Made by a program: the position numbers and the translations under genes
The notes under the pieces: model-generated
Seen by the model: the letters and a program-made list of their open reading frames with translations, nothing else
Told to the model about the DNA's origin: nothing
Databases searched by the model: none
DNA from: Salinicoccus sp. Bachu38
GTDB lineage: Bacteria > Bacillota > Bacilli > Staphylococcales > Salinicoccaceae
Direction of reading: 5' to 3'
Assembly: GCF_038561955.2 (NCBI RefSeq)
Contig: NZ_CP138333.2
Location: 1,798,001-1,862,000 of the forward strand
Length of the DNA stretch: 64,000 bases
Part shown: one piece after another, positions 13,461 through 21,550 of the stretch
How positions within the stretch are numbered: the first letter of the stretch is position 1
Layout of the letters: every line of letters begins with the position of its first letter

Positions 13461-14912
13461 TCACTCCAATGTTTTATTACTTGATTCCTCGATGAGGTCC
13501 TGCTTGATCTGCCATAGCTCCTTTGAGAGGTCGACCGGATACTCCTCCGGATTGAGGAACCGCTTGTACTCTTCCCATAGCAGACCGAGACGTTCTTCAT
13601 GACGCCGTTTTATCGTGTCTATGCTTTCCGATTCATACACGCACTCCCCGTCAATGAAGATGTCCTTCATCAGCTCCACTGCCCTGTAGGAGCGGATGAG
13701 CTTCCTTTTCATCGTATGGATGGGGTGGAACATGAGCAAGGGCTCATCTCCCTTTATCTCTTCCCCAAAATGCGTAATGTATTCACCTTCCGACATCCCT
13801 GTATTTTTGTTGATGATCCGGTGGATGTTCTTTTTGCCCGGTGTCGTCACTTTTTCCGGATTGCCTGAAATTTTTATCCTGTTCTCAAGCTCCCCTTCGT
13901 CATTTTCGATGGCCACAAGCTTATAGACTGCGCCGAGCGCCGGCTGGTCGTATGCTGTAATCAGTTTGGTGCCGATGCCCCAGCTGTCCACCTTCGCCCC
14001 CTGCGACAGGAGGGACAGGATCGTCACTTCGTCCAGGTCGTTGGATACGATGATCTTCGCATCATGGAACCCGGCATCATCCAGCATCTTCCTCGCCTCT
14101 TTGGACAGGTAGGCGATATCCCCGGAATCGAGCCGGATGCCGATGAAGTTGATCCTGTCGCCATACTCTTTGGCCACTTTGATTGCATTCGGCACGCCGG
14201 ATTTCAATGTATCAAAAGTATCGACGAGGAAGACGCAGTCCTCATGGGAATCGGCATAGGCCCTGAAAGCATCGTAATCGTCGCCATATGCCTGGACCAT
14301 GGCGTGGGCGTGTGTACCGCTGGCATTCAAACCGAACAGCTTGGCCGCCCTTACATTGCTTGTGCCGTCGAACCCCCCGATGATTGCAGCGCGGGCGCCC
14401 CACAGTGCAGCATCGAACTCATGGGCCCGGCGCGTCCCGAACTCCATCAGTATGCTGTCCGGCACAAGCTGGCGGATGCGGCTCGCCTTCGTCGCGATCA
14501 GCGTCTGAAAATTGACGATATTGAGGAGTGCCGTCTCCACGAGCTGGGCTTCGATGATCGGCGCCTCCACCTGGACGAGCGGCATGTTGGCGAAGACGAG
14601 TTCCCCTTCCTGGATGGCGCGCACTTTCCCGGTGAAGCGCAAGTCCTTCAGATATGCAAGAAAGTCCTCCTCATAGCCGATCGACCCCAAATACTCAAGA
14701 TCCGATTCCGTGAACCTCAGGTTCTTCAGAAAATCGATGATGCGCTCAAGCCCTGCAAAAACTGCATATCCATTGCCGAACGGCATGCTTCTGAAATAAA
14801 GGTCGAACACGGCGGTCCGGTTCTCCAGGCCCTGCTCCAGATAGGTTTTACCCATATTGATCTGATACAAATCGGTGTGCAGCATAAAACTGTCATCTTC
14901 AAATTGATACAT
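13461..14912 (-). CDS. pncB: Nicotinate phosphoribosyltransferase
   Basis: Converts nicotinate, PRPP and ATP to nicotinate mononucleotide. It has 483 residues. The family N-terminus (LHTDLYQINMGKTYLEQG), the EFGTRRAHEFDAALWGARAAI region and the DSGDIAYLSKEARKML phosphate-binding loop are present. First gene of pncB-nadE. A pncA-type nicotinamidase lies 1.3 kb away in the other direction behind an MFS transporter, so this stretch holds the nicotinamide-to-NAD salvage route except for nadD. The 94-bp divergent gap to the MFS gene carries TATAA-like hexamers on both strands. Confidence 0.96.
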   Translation of the reverse strand: MYQFEDDSFMLHTDLYQINMGKTYLEQGLENRTAVFDLYFRSMPFGNGYAVFAGLERIIDFLKNLRFTESDLEYLGSIGYEEDFLAYLKDLRFTGKVRAIQEGELVFANMPLVQVEAPIIEAQLVETALLNIVNFQTLIATKASRIRQLVPDSILMEFGTRRAHEFDAALWGARAAIIGGFDGTSNVRAAKLFGLNASGTHAHAMVQAYGDDYDAFRAYADSHEDCVFLVDTFDTLKSGVPNAIKVAKEYGDRINFIGIRLDSGDIAYLSKEARKMLDDAGFHDAKIIVSNDLDEVTILSLLSQGAKVDSWGIGTKLITAYDQPALGAVYKLVAIENDEGELENRIKISGNPEKVTTPGKKNIHRIINKNTGMSEGEYITHFGEEIKGDEPLLMFHPIHTMKRKLIRSYRAVELMKDIFIDGECVYESESIDTIKRRHEERLGLLWEEYKRFLNPEEYPVDLSKELWQIKQDLIEESSNKTLE

Positions 14913-15006
14913 TTTTTACAGTCCCTCCATGAAGTGCTCCAAATCAGTTATAATCATTCTAACACAACCAAATTCTTTACCAACATAATATCATTGGAGG
15001 AATATC

Positions 15007-16185
15007 ATGAAATTTGCAAGTTTCAGGGCGCGCTTCATCATCCTGTCCCTGATCGTCTGCATATCCGGCTTTTCACAGGGGATGCTCCTCCCGCTGATCT
15101 CCTTCATCCTGGAGAATCGGGAAGTGCATGCCACACTCAATGGACTGCATGCTTCAGGCCTCTACATAGGCGTACTCGTGTCCGCCCTCTTCATCGAAGC
15201 ACCACTCAGGAAATACGGCTTCAGGCCCATGATCATCGCTGGAGGCATCATCGTCGGAATTTCCATGCTGCTGTTTCCGGTGCTTGAGTCGATATGGATA
15301 TGGTTCCTGCTCCGCCTTCTTGTCGGAGTCGGCGACAATGTGCTCCACTTCAGCACCCAGACATGGCTGACACAGAGCACTCCGCAGCATAAGCTCGGCC
15401 GCGTCATCGCCTTCTACGGCCTGTTCTTCTCATTCGGCTTCATGATCGGGCCCAAAATCAGTGAGCTTGTGACCATCTGGGAACCGCTGCCGTTCGTCGT
15501 CTCCGGCATACTCACCATGATGGGGTGGCCCCTCATCTTTCTGCTTAGGGGCGCTGAAAATGCAATGCCGATCGATTCGGGCGTCCCCGTCACCATCTTC
15601 AACACCTTTAGAAATTTCCGGGCTGTGCTCGCAACGAGCTGGATTGCATTCCTGTTCCCGATGCTGTTCGGCATCTTCGAATCGTCGCTCAACAGCAACT
15701 TCCCCGTCTTCGCAGTCAGAAACGGGTTCGCCCTTTCCGACATCACCTGGATCCTGCCGGCCTTCAGCTTCGGCGCCATCCTCCTGCAGGTGCCGATCGG
15801 TGCACTCGGGGACCGTGTCGGCCGCAGCCGGCTCATCACCATACTGCTTGTGCTCGGGGCTGTGACGTTCCTGTTCATGGAACTCTACAGCAGCTCATTT
15901 GCCATGCTGGTGCTGCTGTTCATACTGGCCGGCGTCTTCGTCGGCTCCATGTACTCCCTAGGCATCAGCTATATGACGGACATTACACCGAAATCGAACC
16001 TCCCGGCCGGCAATCTGATGGCAGGCATCATGTTCAGCCTCGGCAGCATCATCGGGCCGGTCATCGGCGGATATGTCATCACCGTGACGGGCGGGGACTA
16101 CTACTTCACTTTTTTCACCCTCGCCATCGCCATCATCACCACGCTGAATATTTCATTTATATATAGGAGGCGGGATATGGCATAA
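15007..16185 (+). CDS. MFS transporter of unknown substrate
   Basis: It has 392 residues and twelve hydrophobic segments. The loop between segments 8 and 9 has GALGDRVGRSRL, a copy of MFS motif A. The start ATG follows GGAGG by six bases. The profile is that of small drug:proton antiporters, but sequence alone does not settle efflux versus uptake. It stands between pncB (divergent) and pncA (38 bp downstream, same strand), so a role in moving nicotinamide or nicotinate is a reasonable hypothesis; multidrug efflux is the default alternative. Confidence 0.8.
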   Translation: MKFASFRARFIILSLIVCISGFSQGMLLPLISFILENREVHATLNGLHASGLYIGVLVSALFIEAPLRKYGFRPMIIAGGIIVGISMLLFPVLESIWIWFLLRLLVGVGDNVLHFSTQTWLTQSTPQHKLGRVIAFYGLFFSFGFMIGPKISELVTIWEPLPFVVSGILTMMGWPLIFLLRGAENAMPIDSGVPVTIFNTFRNFRAVLATSWIAFLFPMLFGIFESSLNSNFPVFAVRNGFALSDITWILPAFSFGAILLQVPIGALGDRVGRSRLITILLVLGAVTFLFMELYSSSFAMLVLLFILAGVFVGSMYSLGISYMTDITPKSNLPAGNLMAGIMFSLGSIIGPVIGGYVITVTGGDYYFTFFTLAIAIITTLNISFIYRRRDMA

Positions 16186-16222
16186 TGGATATGAAGAACA
16201 CAAAACGGAAGGGGGATTATAA

Positions 16223-16774
16223 ATGAATAATGCACTGCTGGTAATCGACTATTCCTACGATTTTGCAGCACCCGACGGCAGGCTGACCGCCGGAGATGCC
16301 GCCCAGGAGATCGAACCGGCCATCGTCGACAGGATCCGCACCGCCCATGAAGCCGGCCAGCCGATATTCTTCATGATGGATCTTCATTTTGAACAGGATG
16401 CGCTGCATCCGGAAGCGGAGCTGTTCCCGCCGCACAACATCGAAGGCACCAAGGGCCGCGCGCTCTACGGCAAGGTCCATGATATCTACACGGAGATCAG
16501 GGAGGCGCCGCATGTCTTCTTCATCGACAAGCGCCGCTACAGCGCGTTCGCCGGCACACCACTCAACCAGCTGCTCCAGGAGCGGAACATCGATACGGTG
16601 ACGCTGACCGGCCTTGTAACCGATATCTGCATCATGCACACTGCGGTGGATGCCTACAACAATGGCTATGGCATCATCGTCCCCGCCTCCTGCGTCGCCT
16701 CGTTCAACGAAGTGGCACATGAGAACGCACTCGAGCATTTCAAAAATGCACTCGGCGCCACCGTAGAATCATAG
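16223..16774 (+). CDS. pncA: Nicotinamidase (isochorismatase-like cysteine hydrolase)
   Basis: Hydrolyses nicotinamide to nicotinate and ammonia, feeding PncB. It has 183 residues. The catalytic triad is visible as Asp9 (VIDYSYDF), Lys103 (FIDKRRYSAF) and Cys136 (LVTDICIMHT). Metal ligands fit Asp53, His55 and His71 (MMDLHF, PPHN). The sequence closely resembles the S. aureus nicotinamidase as I remember it. A GGAAGGGGG site precedes the ATG. It follows the MFS gene and precedes ppaC by 65 bp. Confidence 0.92.
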   Translation: MNNALLVIDYSYDFAAPDGRLTAGDAAQEIEPAIVDRIRTAHEAGQPIFFMMDLHFEQDALHPEAELFPPHNIEGTKGRALYGKVHDIYTEIREAPHVFFIDKRRYSAFAGTPLNQLLQERNIDTVTLTGLVTDICIMHTAVDAYNNGYGIIVPASCVASFNEVAHENALEHFKNALGATVES

Positions 16775-16839
16775 AAGGATGAATACTTCAATGATAAAAT
16801 GGGAAAAGTAATAACATACCAAAAGGAGAATGAAAAACC

Positions 16840-17763
16840 ATGAGTCAGACAAAAATTTTCGGACACCAGAACCCGGATACCGATACCATCACTTCCGCAC
16901 TCGTTACAGCGGACATTGAACAGCAGCTCGGCAATGATGCTGTCGCCCGCCGCCTCGGTGGGATCAATCCTGAAACGCAGTATGCACTCGACCATTTCGG
17001 TGTCGAAGCCCCTGCACTGCTTGAATCGCTCGAGGACGATGCACCCGTCATCCTGGTGGACCATAATGAGTTCCAGCAGTCTGCAGAGGATATCGAGAAG
17101 GCCAATATACTGAAAGTGTTCGACCATCACCGTATATCCAACTTCCGTACAGAATCACCGCTCTACTATCGTGCAGAGCCTGTGGGATGTACGGCGACGA
17201 TTCTGAAGAAGATATATGCGGAAAATGACCTCGGCATTTCCAAGGAGATGGCAGGACTCATGCTTTCTGCAATCATTTCGGACACGCTGCTGTTCAAATC
17301 GCCGACAACGACCGAAGAGGACAAAAAAGCCGCCGAAGCACTCAAGGAGATTGCAAAGATCGACCTGGAGGAATATGGCATCGGAATGCTCAAAGCAGGG
17401 GCATCCACGAGCGACAAGTCTGCTGAAGCACTCATCACCGGAGACGCAAAAACGTTCGAGATGGGAGAGCGGACGACACGCATCGCCCAGGTCAATGTCG
17501 TCGATGTCGACGAAGTTTTCGACAGGAGGGACGAACTGGAAGCCGCCATCAATGAACAGATCGACAAGGATGGCTACGACCTTTTCGTACTTGTCGTCAC
17601 GGACATCCTGAATTCCAATTCCAGAATCCTCGCACTCGGCACGCATGCAAAATCCATAGAAAAAGCGTTCGATGTTGCCCTGGATGAGAATTCAGCTGTT
17701 CTGGAAGGCGTCGTATCACGCAAGAAGCAGGTAGTACCACAGATTACAAAAGCATTGTCATAA
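16840..17763 (+). CDS. ppaC: Manganese-dependent inorganic pyrophosphatase
   Basis: Cytosolic family II pyrophosphatase that removes PPi made by biosynthesis, including the NAD steps encoded nearby. It has 307 residues. Metal ligands are His9, Asp13 and Asp15 (GHQNPDTD), Asp74 (LVDHNE) and the DHH motif at 95-97; the C-terminal DHHA2 domain has SRKKQVVPQI, the substrate-binding basic motif. AAAAGGAG precedes the ATG. A small acetyltransferase gene follows 12 bp later. Confidence 0.97.
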   Translation: MSQTKIFGHQNPDTDTITSALVTADIEQQLGNDAVARRLGGINPETQYALDHFGVEAPALLESLEDDAPVILVDHNEFQQSAEDIEKANILKVFDHHRISNFRTESPLYYRAEPVGCTATILKKIYAENDLGISKEMAGLMLSAIISDTLLFKSPTTTEEDKKAAEALKEIAKIDLEEYGIGMLKAGASTSDKSAEALITGDAKTFEMGERTTRIAQVNVVDVDEVFDRRDELEAAINEQIDKDGYDLFVLVVTDILNSNSRILALGTHAKSIEKAFDVALDENSAVLEGVVSRKKQVVPQITKALS

Positions 17764-17775
17764 GGAGGCATTGAT

Positions 17776-18039
17776 ATGCTGAAAAAAGAAGATGGCAGAC
17801 TTTATCTGGAAGAGGGACACGCAGTCATTGCGGAGCTCATCTATAATGATCATGAAGAATATTATGATGTGACCAGCACATATACGGAACCCAGCCACCG
17901 CAACAGGGGTCTGGCAAAGGACCTGGTGGATGAAATTGTCGAAATGGCACGTGAGGACGGCAAGAAGGTCCAACCGACCTGCCCTTATGTAGCATACGCC
18001 ATCCGCGATTCGCAATATGACGATATAAAAATAAAATAA
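17776..18039 (+). CDS. Small GNAT-related N-acetyltransferase (YjdJ type)
   Basis: It has 87 residues of the short acetyltransferase group (Acetyltransf_CG, Pfam PF14542). The family hallmark is seen as TYTEPSHRNRGLAKDLVDEIVEMAREDGKKVQPTCPYV, with a shortened acetyl-CoA loop (R-N-R-G-L-A) and a C-terminal Cys-Pro-Tyr. Homologues occur widely in Firmicutes; the substrate is unknown. Co-transcribed with ppaC (12 bp gap) and followed by a strong terminator. Confidence 0.85.
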   Translation: MLKKEDGRLYLEEGHAVIAELIYNDHEEYYDVTSTYTEPSHRNRGLAKDLVDEIVEMAREDGKKVQPTCPYVAYAIRDSQYDDIKIK

Positions 18040-18045
18040 CATCAG

Positions 18046-18079
18046 AAAACCCCGTCACAATGAAATGTGACGGGGTTTT
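18046..18079 (+). terminator. Terminator of the ppaC operon
   Basis: AAAACCCCGTCACA, loop ATGAAA, TGTGACGGGGTTTT: a perfect 14-bp stem ending in T. Confidence 0.9.
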
Positions 18080-18182
18080 CCAATGGAAGGCAATTCCAAA
18101 AATAGTTGAAAGAATGAAAAAATGGTATGAACAAATAATAGCACCAGTTTTCTGAAAAATCAATATTATCAGCATACTTTTA

Positions 18183-18473
18183 TCAACTAAATATTTTACT
18201 TATTACACTCTCTTTCCCTTCTTCAAGACGTTCCTTTGAACATTCATCCTCGATACGATAGTCCAGTTCTTCCGTTGCCCTGGAAAAGGATACTTCATCG
18301 ATATAGTTCGTCAGCTCCGCCTGGTCGAAGCATCCGGGGTGGACAATCTCCCCGAGCGTATGATCGACGATCACCCGCTCGGAACCACTCGTCCGATCCG
18401 CCAGGGGCAGAAACAGCAAACCTATCGCAATCAGTATCAGAACCAGGACAATCCATATGCCTTTTCTGTTCAT
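18183..18473 (-). CDS. Small membrane-anchored protein of unknown function
   Basis: It has 96 residues. One N-terminal hydrophobic helix (residues ~5-25, IWIVLVLILIAIGLLFLPLA) is followed by an acidic extracellular-type domain with two cysteines (residues ~48 and ~78) that could form a disulphide. I do not recognise a family. Its ATG directly follows the TAA of the lactonase gene (TAAATG), so it is translationally coupled and likely expressed together with it. The region downstream (18080-18182) contains no other feature I can support. Confidence 0.65.
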   Translation of the reverse strand: MNRKGIWIVLVLILIAIGLLFLPLADRTSGSERVIVDHTLGEIVHPGCFDQAELTNYIDEVSFSRATEELDYRIEDECSKERLEEGKESVISKIFS

Positions 18474-19493
18474 TTAGAGGAATCCGACGAAGACGCCTTC
18501 CGGTGCTTCCAGTTCGCCTTCCTGCCGTTCGATGGTGCCATCTTCATTCACCTTGAACAGTACGAGATTATGGGAGCGTTCATGGGCACATATCAGATAG
18601 TCCCCGTCCGGCGTGAGATTGAAGTCCCTCGGCCAGTCTCCGTTGGTGGACTCGATCTGGAGGCGTTTCAGCGCCTTGCCTTCCTCCATGATTTCAAACA
18701 CGGCGATACTGTCGTGTCCGCGATTGGATACATAGATATATCTTCCATTCGGATGCTTGCGGATGGCAGCTCCCTGGGAATGGCCATCGAATGATTCCGG
18801 AAGTGCGGAATACGTTTCAACCGGGAAGAATTCGCCATCGTGATAGTTCGCGACGATCACCTCATTTGAAAGCTCGGTGAAAATGTATGCATAGGTGCCG
18901 CTGTCATCGAATACGAGATGCCTTGGGCCGCTGCCTGCCGCCACTCTGCATTCCGCCACCTTCGCCAGTTTGTCGTCTTTGATTTCAAGCGTCACAATCT
19001 TGTCCGCTCCGAGGTCCACTGCTGCGATATATCTCCGGTCCGGTGTTTCGGTGACGAAATGGGAATGCGGGTTATCCTGGCGTTCATGGGGCCCGTCCCC
19101 TTCCACCTGGAAGACATCCAGCCGCTCTGACGCCACGCCGCGCTCATCCACGCGATACAGCCTGATTTCTCCGGATAGATAGACCGCATCCACTATATGA
19201 TTCTGGTCTGAAGTGAGCGTCAGGTGGCATCCTGAAGCACCTTCCTCCAGACAGTCCTCGATGAAGCGCAGCTCTCCCGTATCCATGTCGCTGATTTCGA
19301 ATGTGGCGATGCCCGCCTTCGTCTTACCTTTCTTTATTGCATATATGCGATCGTTTTCGATATCCAGATAGGTTGCATTCGGAGATTCCGCCGCCTCTTC
19401 TATAGCAGTCAGTTTTCCTGCCTCCGTATCCAGATCGAACTTGTATATTCCTTTGCCATGCTCTTTGGTATAAGTGCCGACATAACCGATCAT
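18474..19493 (-). CDS. Lactonase family protein (6-phosphogluconolactonase, YkgB type)
   Basis: Seven-bladed beta-propeller with 339 residues, predicted cytosolic. MIGYVGTYTKEHGKGIY at the N-terminus, DNPHSHFVTETPDRRYIAAVDLGADKI in the middle and GPRHLVFDDSGTYAY are typical of this Pgl class, which hydrolyses 6-phosphogluconolactone in the pentose phosphate pathway (established for E. coli YbhE). It could act on another lactone. Staphylococci carry a similar gene. Followed without a gap by a small membrane protein gene. Confidence 0.82.
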   Translation of the reverse strand: MIGYVGTYTKEHGKGIYKFDLDTEAGKLTAIEEAAESPNATYLDIENDRIYAIKKGKTKAGIATFEISDMDTGELRFIEDCLEEGASGCHLTLTSDQNHIVDAVYLSGEIRLYRVDERGVASERLDVFQVEGDGPHERQDNPHSHFVTETPDRRYIAAVDLGADKIVTLEIKDDKLAKVAECRVAAGSGPRHLVFDDSGTYAYIFTELSNEVIVANYHDGEFFPVETYSALPESFDGHSQGAAIRKHPNGRYIYVSNRGHDSIAVFEIMEEGKALKRLQIESTNGDWPRDFNLTPDGDYLICAHERSHNLVLFKVNEDGTIERQEGELEAPEGVFVGFL

Positions 19494-19570
19494 GCTGATT
19501 CCTCCTCTGTCTTTTTTCTATTATAGTAGCACACCATCTACCATACCCTAAATGAAAAGATTAATTCCCC

Positions 19571-19599
19571 TTGAAAAAGCGAACATATGTTCGTATAAT
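19571..19599 (+). promoter_or_regulatory. SOS promoter: LexA box inside the -35/-10 spacer
   Basis: TTGAAA (19571-19576), a 17-bp spacer and TATAAT (19594-19599). The spacer ends in CGAACATATGTTCG (19580-19593), a perfect palindrome matching the Gram-positive LexA/DinR box. Bound LexA would block RNA polymerase directly. Confidence 0.85.
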
Positions 19600-19633
19600 T
19601 GGAGATGACAGAGAAACAGATCAGGGAGGAGGG

Positions 19634-20020
19634 ATGCAGGTGGACTACCGGGATATGCCAATGGACGAACTCGACTCCAATATTCCACAGGGACGCGGAA
19701 TGATCAAATGGGCCCCATTCGCCACCATGCCCGAACAGTTCGAAAGGGTGGCAGAGATGGTGGAGGATCAGACCAGGATCGAGCGGCCGGTCCTGTCCGA
19801 TGACCGTCTGGACGAAATGAACCACGTCCTTAAAAAGGCGCTGCATGACAAAAGATCTGTAAAAGTGGAATACTACTATGACGGATTCCGGTTCCAGGTC
19901 GACCTCAGGCTCATTCAGGTCGATACGTGGAGCATGGTGCTGATCGGTCATCATCCGGATGATGACACGGAAATGACCTTCATCTCGTTCATCGACATTC
20001 TGAATATCGTCTTGCTGTAG
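19634..20020 (+). CDS. YolD-like family protein, predicted SOS-induced
   Basis: It has 128 residues. The diagnostic YolD core is GRGMIKWAPFATMPEQFE near the N-terminus, and the C-terminal part has a WYL-like small barrel feel. YolD proteins usually sit beside UmuC-type Y-family polymerases in SOS or phage operons; here the gene is alone, with folD convergent. The frame reaches upstream to a TTG at 19571, but that overlaps the promoter. ATG 19634 lies close to GGGAGG; GTG 19640 has AGGAGGG six bases upstream and may be the true start. A LexA box controls the promoter. Confidence 0.82.
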   Translation: MQVDYRDMPMDELDSNIPQGRGMIKWAPFATMPEQFERVAEMVEDQTRIERPVLSDDRLDEMNHVLKKALHDKRSVKVEYYYDGFRFQVDLRLIQVDTWSMVLIGHHPDDDTEMTFISFIDILNIVLL

Positions 20021-20031
20021 ACTGGCATCAG

Positions 20032-20065
20032 AAAAGCCATGCAGAATATGTTCTGCATGGCTTTT
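20032..20065. terminator. Bidirectional terminator between yolD and folD
   Basis: AAAAGCCATGCAGAA, loop TATG, TTCTGCATGGCTTTT. Confidence 0.88.
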
Positions 20066-20067
20066 CC

Positions 20068-20940
20068 TTAGCGTTCCAGGAAGAGGACCGGTTCCTTCTG
20101 GTAATCGGTTGCCATCATCAGATGATAGGCAAGCACTGTCGTCGTAATCGCCCCGACGCCCCCCGGCACGGGAGTGATATAGGAGGCCTTGTCCTTCACC
20201 GCTTCGTAATCGACATCCCCGACCATCTTCCCTTCATCGTTGAAGTTGATGCCGACATCGACAACGATTGCCCCTTCCTTCACATGCTCGTCCCCGATCA
20301 GGTTGATTGCACCGGCCGCGCTGACGATGACATCTGCCTCCCGGCATTTGGCAACCAGATCATCCGTATACAGGTTGCATGTCGTCACCGTCGCATCACG
20401 GTTCATGAAAAGCAGTGACAGCGGCTTGCCGACTACGGCACTTGCCCCGACGATGGTGACGTTTTTCCCTTTCAGATCTATGTCATAGAAATCGAGCATC
20501 TCCATCACACCTGCCGGCGTACACGGTTCAAGCCGGTTCTTTTCATCGGTCAGGACCTGCCCGAGATTGAAAGGCGTCATTCCATCAATGTCCTTCATCG
20601 GGTTCATCAGCTCCACCACCCGCTTCATATCTATGTGCTTGGGAAGCGGCTGCAGCAGAAGAATGCCGTTTATCGAATAGTCCTCATTGATCTCCCGGAA
20701 TTTCGTCAGAAATGCCCTGGCTGAAACATCTTCCGGAAAATGGAACTGTTCCGTATCGATGGACAGTTTCTCGAAACGTTTCATTGCCGCCCGCTCATAG
20801 GAGATGGAATCCGACAGATCGCCTACCCTCACAAAAGCGACTTTCGGTTTGATGCCATGCTTGTGTGATTCCTCAAGCGCATCCCGGATCCCTTCAGATA
20901 AATGTGCCGCAACTGCCTTGCCGTCCATAATCGTTGTCAT
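20068..20940 (-). CDS. folD: FolD-family methylenetetrahydrofolate dehydrogenase/cyclohydrolase, atypical active site
   Basis: Member of the FolD family, whose canonical enzymes interconvert methylene-, methenyl- and 10-formyl-tetrahydrofolate. It has 290 residues, with the N-terminal catalytic domain (1-~140), Rossmann domain and the TPVPGGVGAITTTVL signature. Several usually invariant residues differ. The YxxxK motif reads SYERAAMK, so the lysine position (Tyr48+4) is Ala52. The GILVQ glutamine is replaced (GILLLQ, Leu96). The GRS of the NADP pocket is GAS (155-157). This pattern resembles the clostridial FolD subgroup rather than the S. aureus enzyme. It is monocistronic, with an extended -10 (TGGTATATT) in the minus-strand upstream region. 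Confidence 0.85.
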   Translation of the reverse strand: MTTIMDGKAVAAHLSEGIRDALEESHKHGIKPKVAFVRVGDLSDSISYERAAMKRFEKLSIDTEQFHFPEDVSARAFLTKFREINEDYSINGILLLQPLPKHIDMKRVVELMNPMKDIDGMTPFNLGQVLTDEKNRLEPCTPAGVMEMLDFYDIDLKGKNVTIVGASAVVGKPLSLLFMNRDATVTTCNLYTDDLVAKCREADVIVSAAGAINLIGDEHVKEGAIVVDVGINFNDEGKMVGDVDYEAVKDKASYITPVPGGVGAITTTVLAYHLMMATDYQKEPVLFLER

Positions 20941-21027
20941 AAAAAGCGCTCCTTCATACCCTTTTTACCCCAATATACCACAATCCAATATGAATCATGT
21001 ACTCAAAACCATGGCCTTTCCGACAAA

Positions 21028-21051
21028 ATAAAAAGCCGCCCGATGGGCGGC
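21028..21051 (-). terminator. Terminator of rpmG
   Basis: Minus strand: GCCGCCC, loop ATC, GGGCGGC then TTTTTATTTT. Confidence 0.88.
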
Positions 21052-21058
21052 AGATCCG

Positions 21059-21208
21059 TTACTTGGTTTCACGGTGGATTGTATAGCTATTGGATCTTGG
21101 GCAGTATTTTTTCATTTCAATACGCTCAGGATTGTTTCTTTTGTTTTTAGTCGTAATATAGTTACGATCTCCACAATCAGTGCAAGCCAAAGTTACATTT
21201 ACTCTCAT
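21059..21208 (-). CDS. rpmG: 50S ribosomal protein L33
   Basis: It has 49 residues, starting [20 protein letters not shown] and ending SYTIHRETK. That is the L33 family, and nearly the S. aureus RpmG1 sequence as I recall it. Cys9 and Cys12 form the first half of the zinc ribbon; only Cys36 remains of the second pair (YCPRSN), as in the S. aureus protein. It is expressed singly from a promoter with TGGTATAAT (TATAAT on the minus strand, 21286-21281) and ends at a strong terminator. The leader can fold into a small hairpin. Confidence 0.93.
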   Translation of the reverse strand: MRVNVTLACTDCGDRNYITTKNKRNNPERIEMKKYCPRSNSYTIHRETK

Positions 21209-21480
21209 CAGTTCCGCCTCCTTTACTCATTACCTGTTCCGCTTTGCGGTGAGGAACATCCAAATCGGAATAATGTTGCTATTATACCATGTCCAGGGGC
21301 TTGTTGGAAGCTGTCCCGGACTCCATTTCAACTGGCCAGTTGATCATCCCGCAAGGGGATGAAACGATGGTATTCAATGATAACAGGTTCCTCATCAACA
21401 TTGAACCGCCTTAACCATTTTAAAGGTTTATCGATATTTTTTCAACACTTTTATAGATGGACGGCTAAAATTTAAAATTG
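21209..21480. other. Intergenic region between rpmG and the zinc-binding lipoprotein gene
   Basis: It contains the rpmG promoter (-10 at 21281-21286, minus strand) and a leader hairpin, TGTTCC/GGAACA with CCGC/GCGG inside (21236-21259). Beyond 21300 I see no convincing gene; a 38-codon open frame from ATG 21360 lacks a properly spaced ribosome site. Confidence 0.5.
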
Positions 21481-21483
21481 TAC

Positions 21484-21533
21484 TTGCCTAATCGAAATCA
21501 TTACGATATAATTTTAAATCGTAATCATTACGT
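21484..21533 (+). promoter_or_regulatory. Promoter with two Zur boxes
   Basis: TTGCCT (21484-21489), 17 bp, TATAAT (21507-21512). Zur-type 7-1-7 repeats lie in the spacer, TCGAAATCATTACGA (21492-21506), and over the start point, TCGTAATCATTACGT (21519-21533). Both match the Bacillus Zur consensus TCGTAATNATTACGA with one mismatch between arms. Confidence 0.85.
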
Positions 21534-21550
21534 TATGAAGGAGCACTTTA

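Noticed and set aside
14064-15287. 407-codon plus-strand open frame
   Set aside because: Runs antisense through pncB and into the MFS gene in another frame, without recognisable content.
19571-19633. Upstream TTG start for yolD
   Set aside because: The TTG is the -35 hexamer of the SOS promoter and the LexA box and -10 would lie inside the coding region; starts at 19634/19640 have ribosome sites.
21360-21476. 38-codon basic peptide ORF
   Set aside because: AAGGGG touches the ATG with no spacing and there is no terminator or promoter; likely chance.
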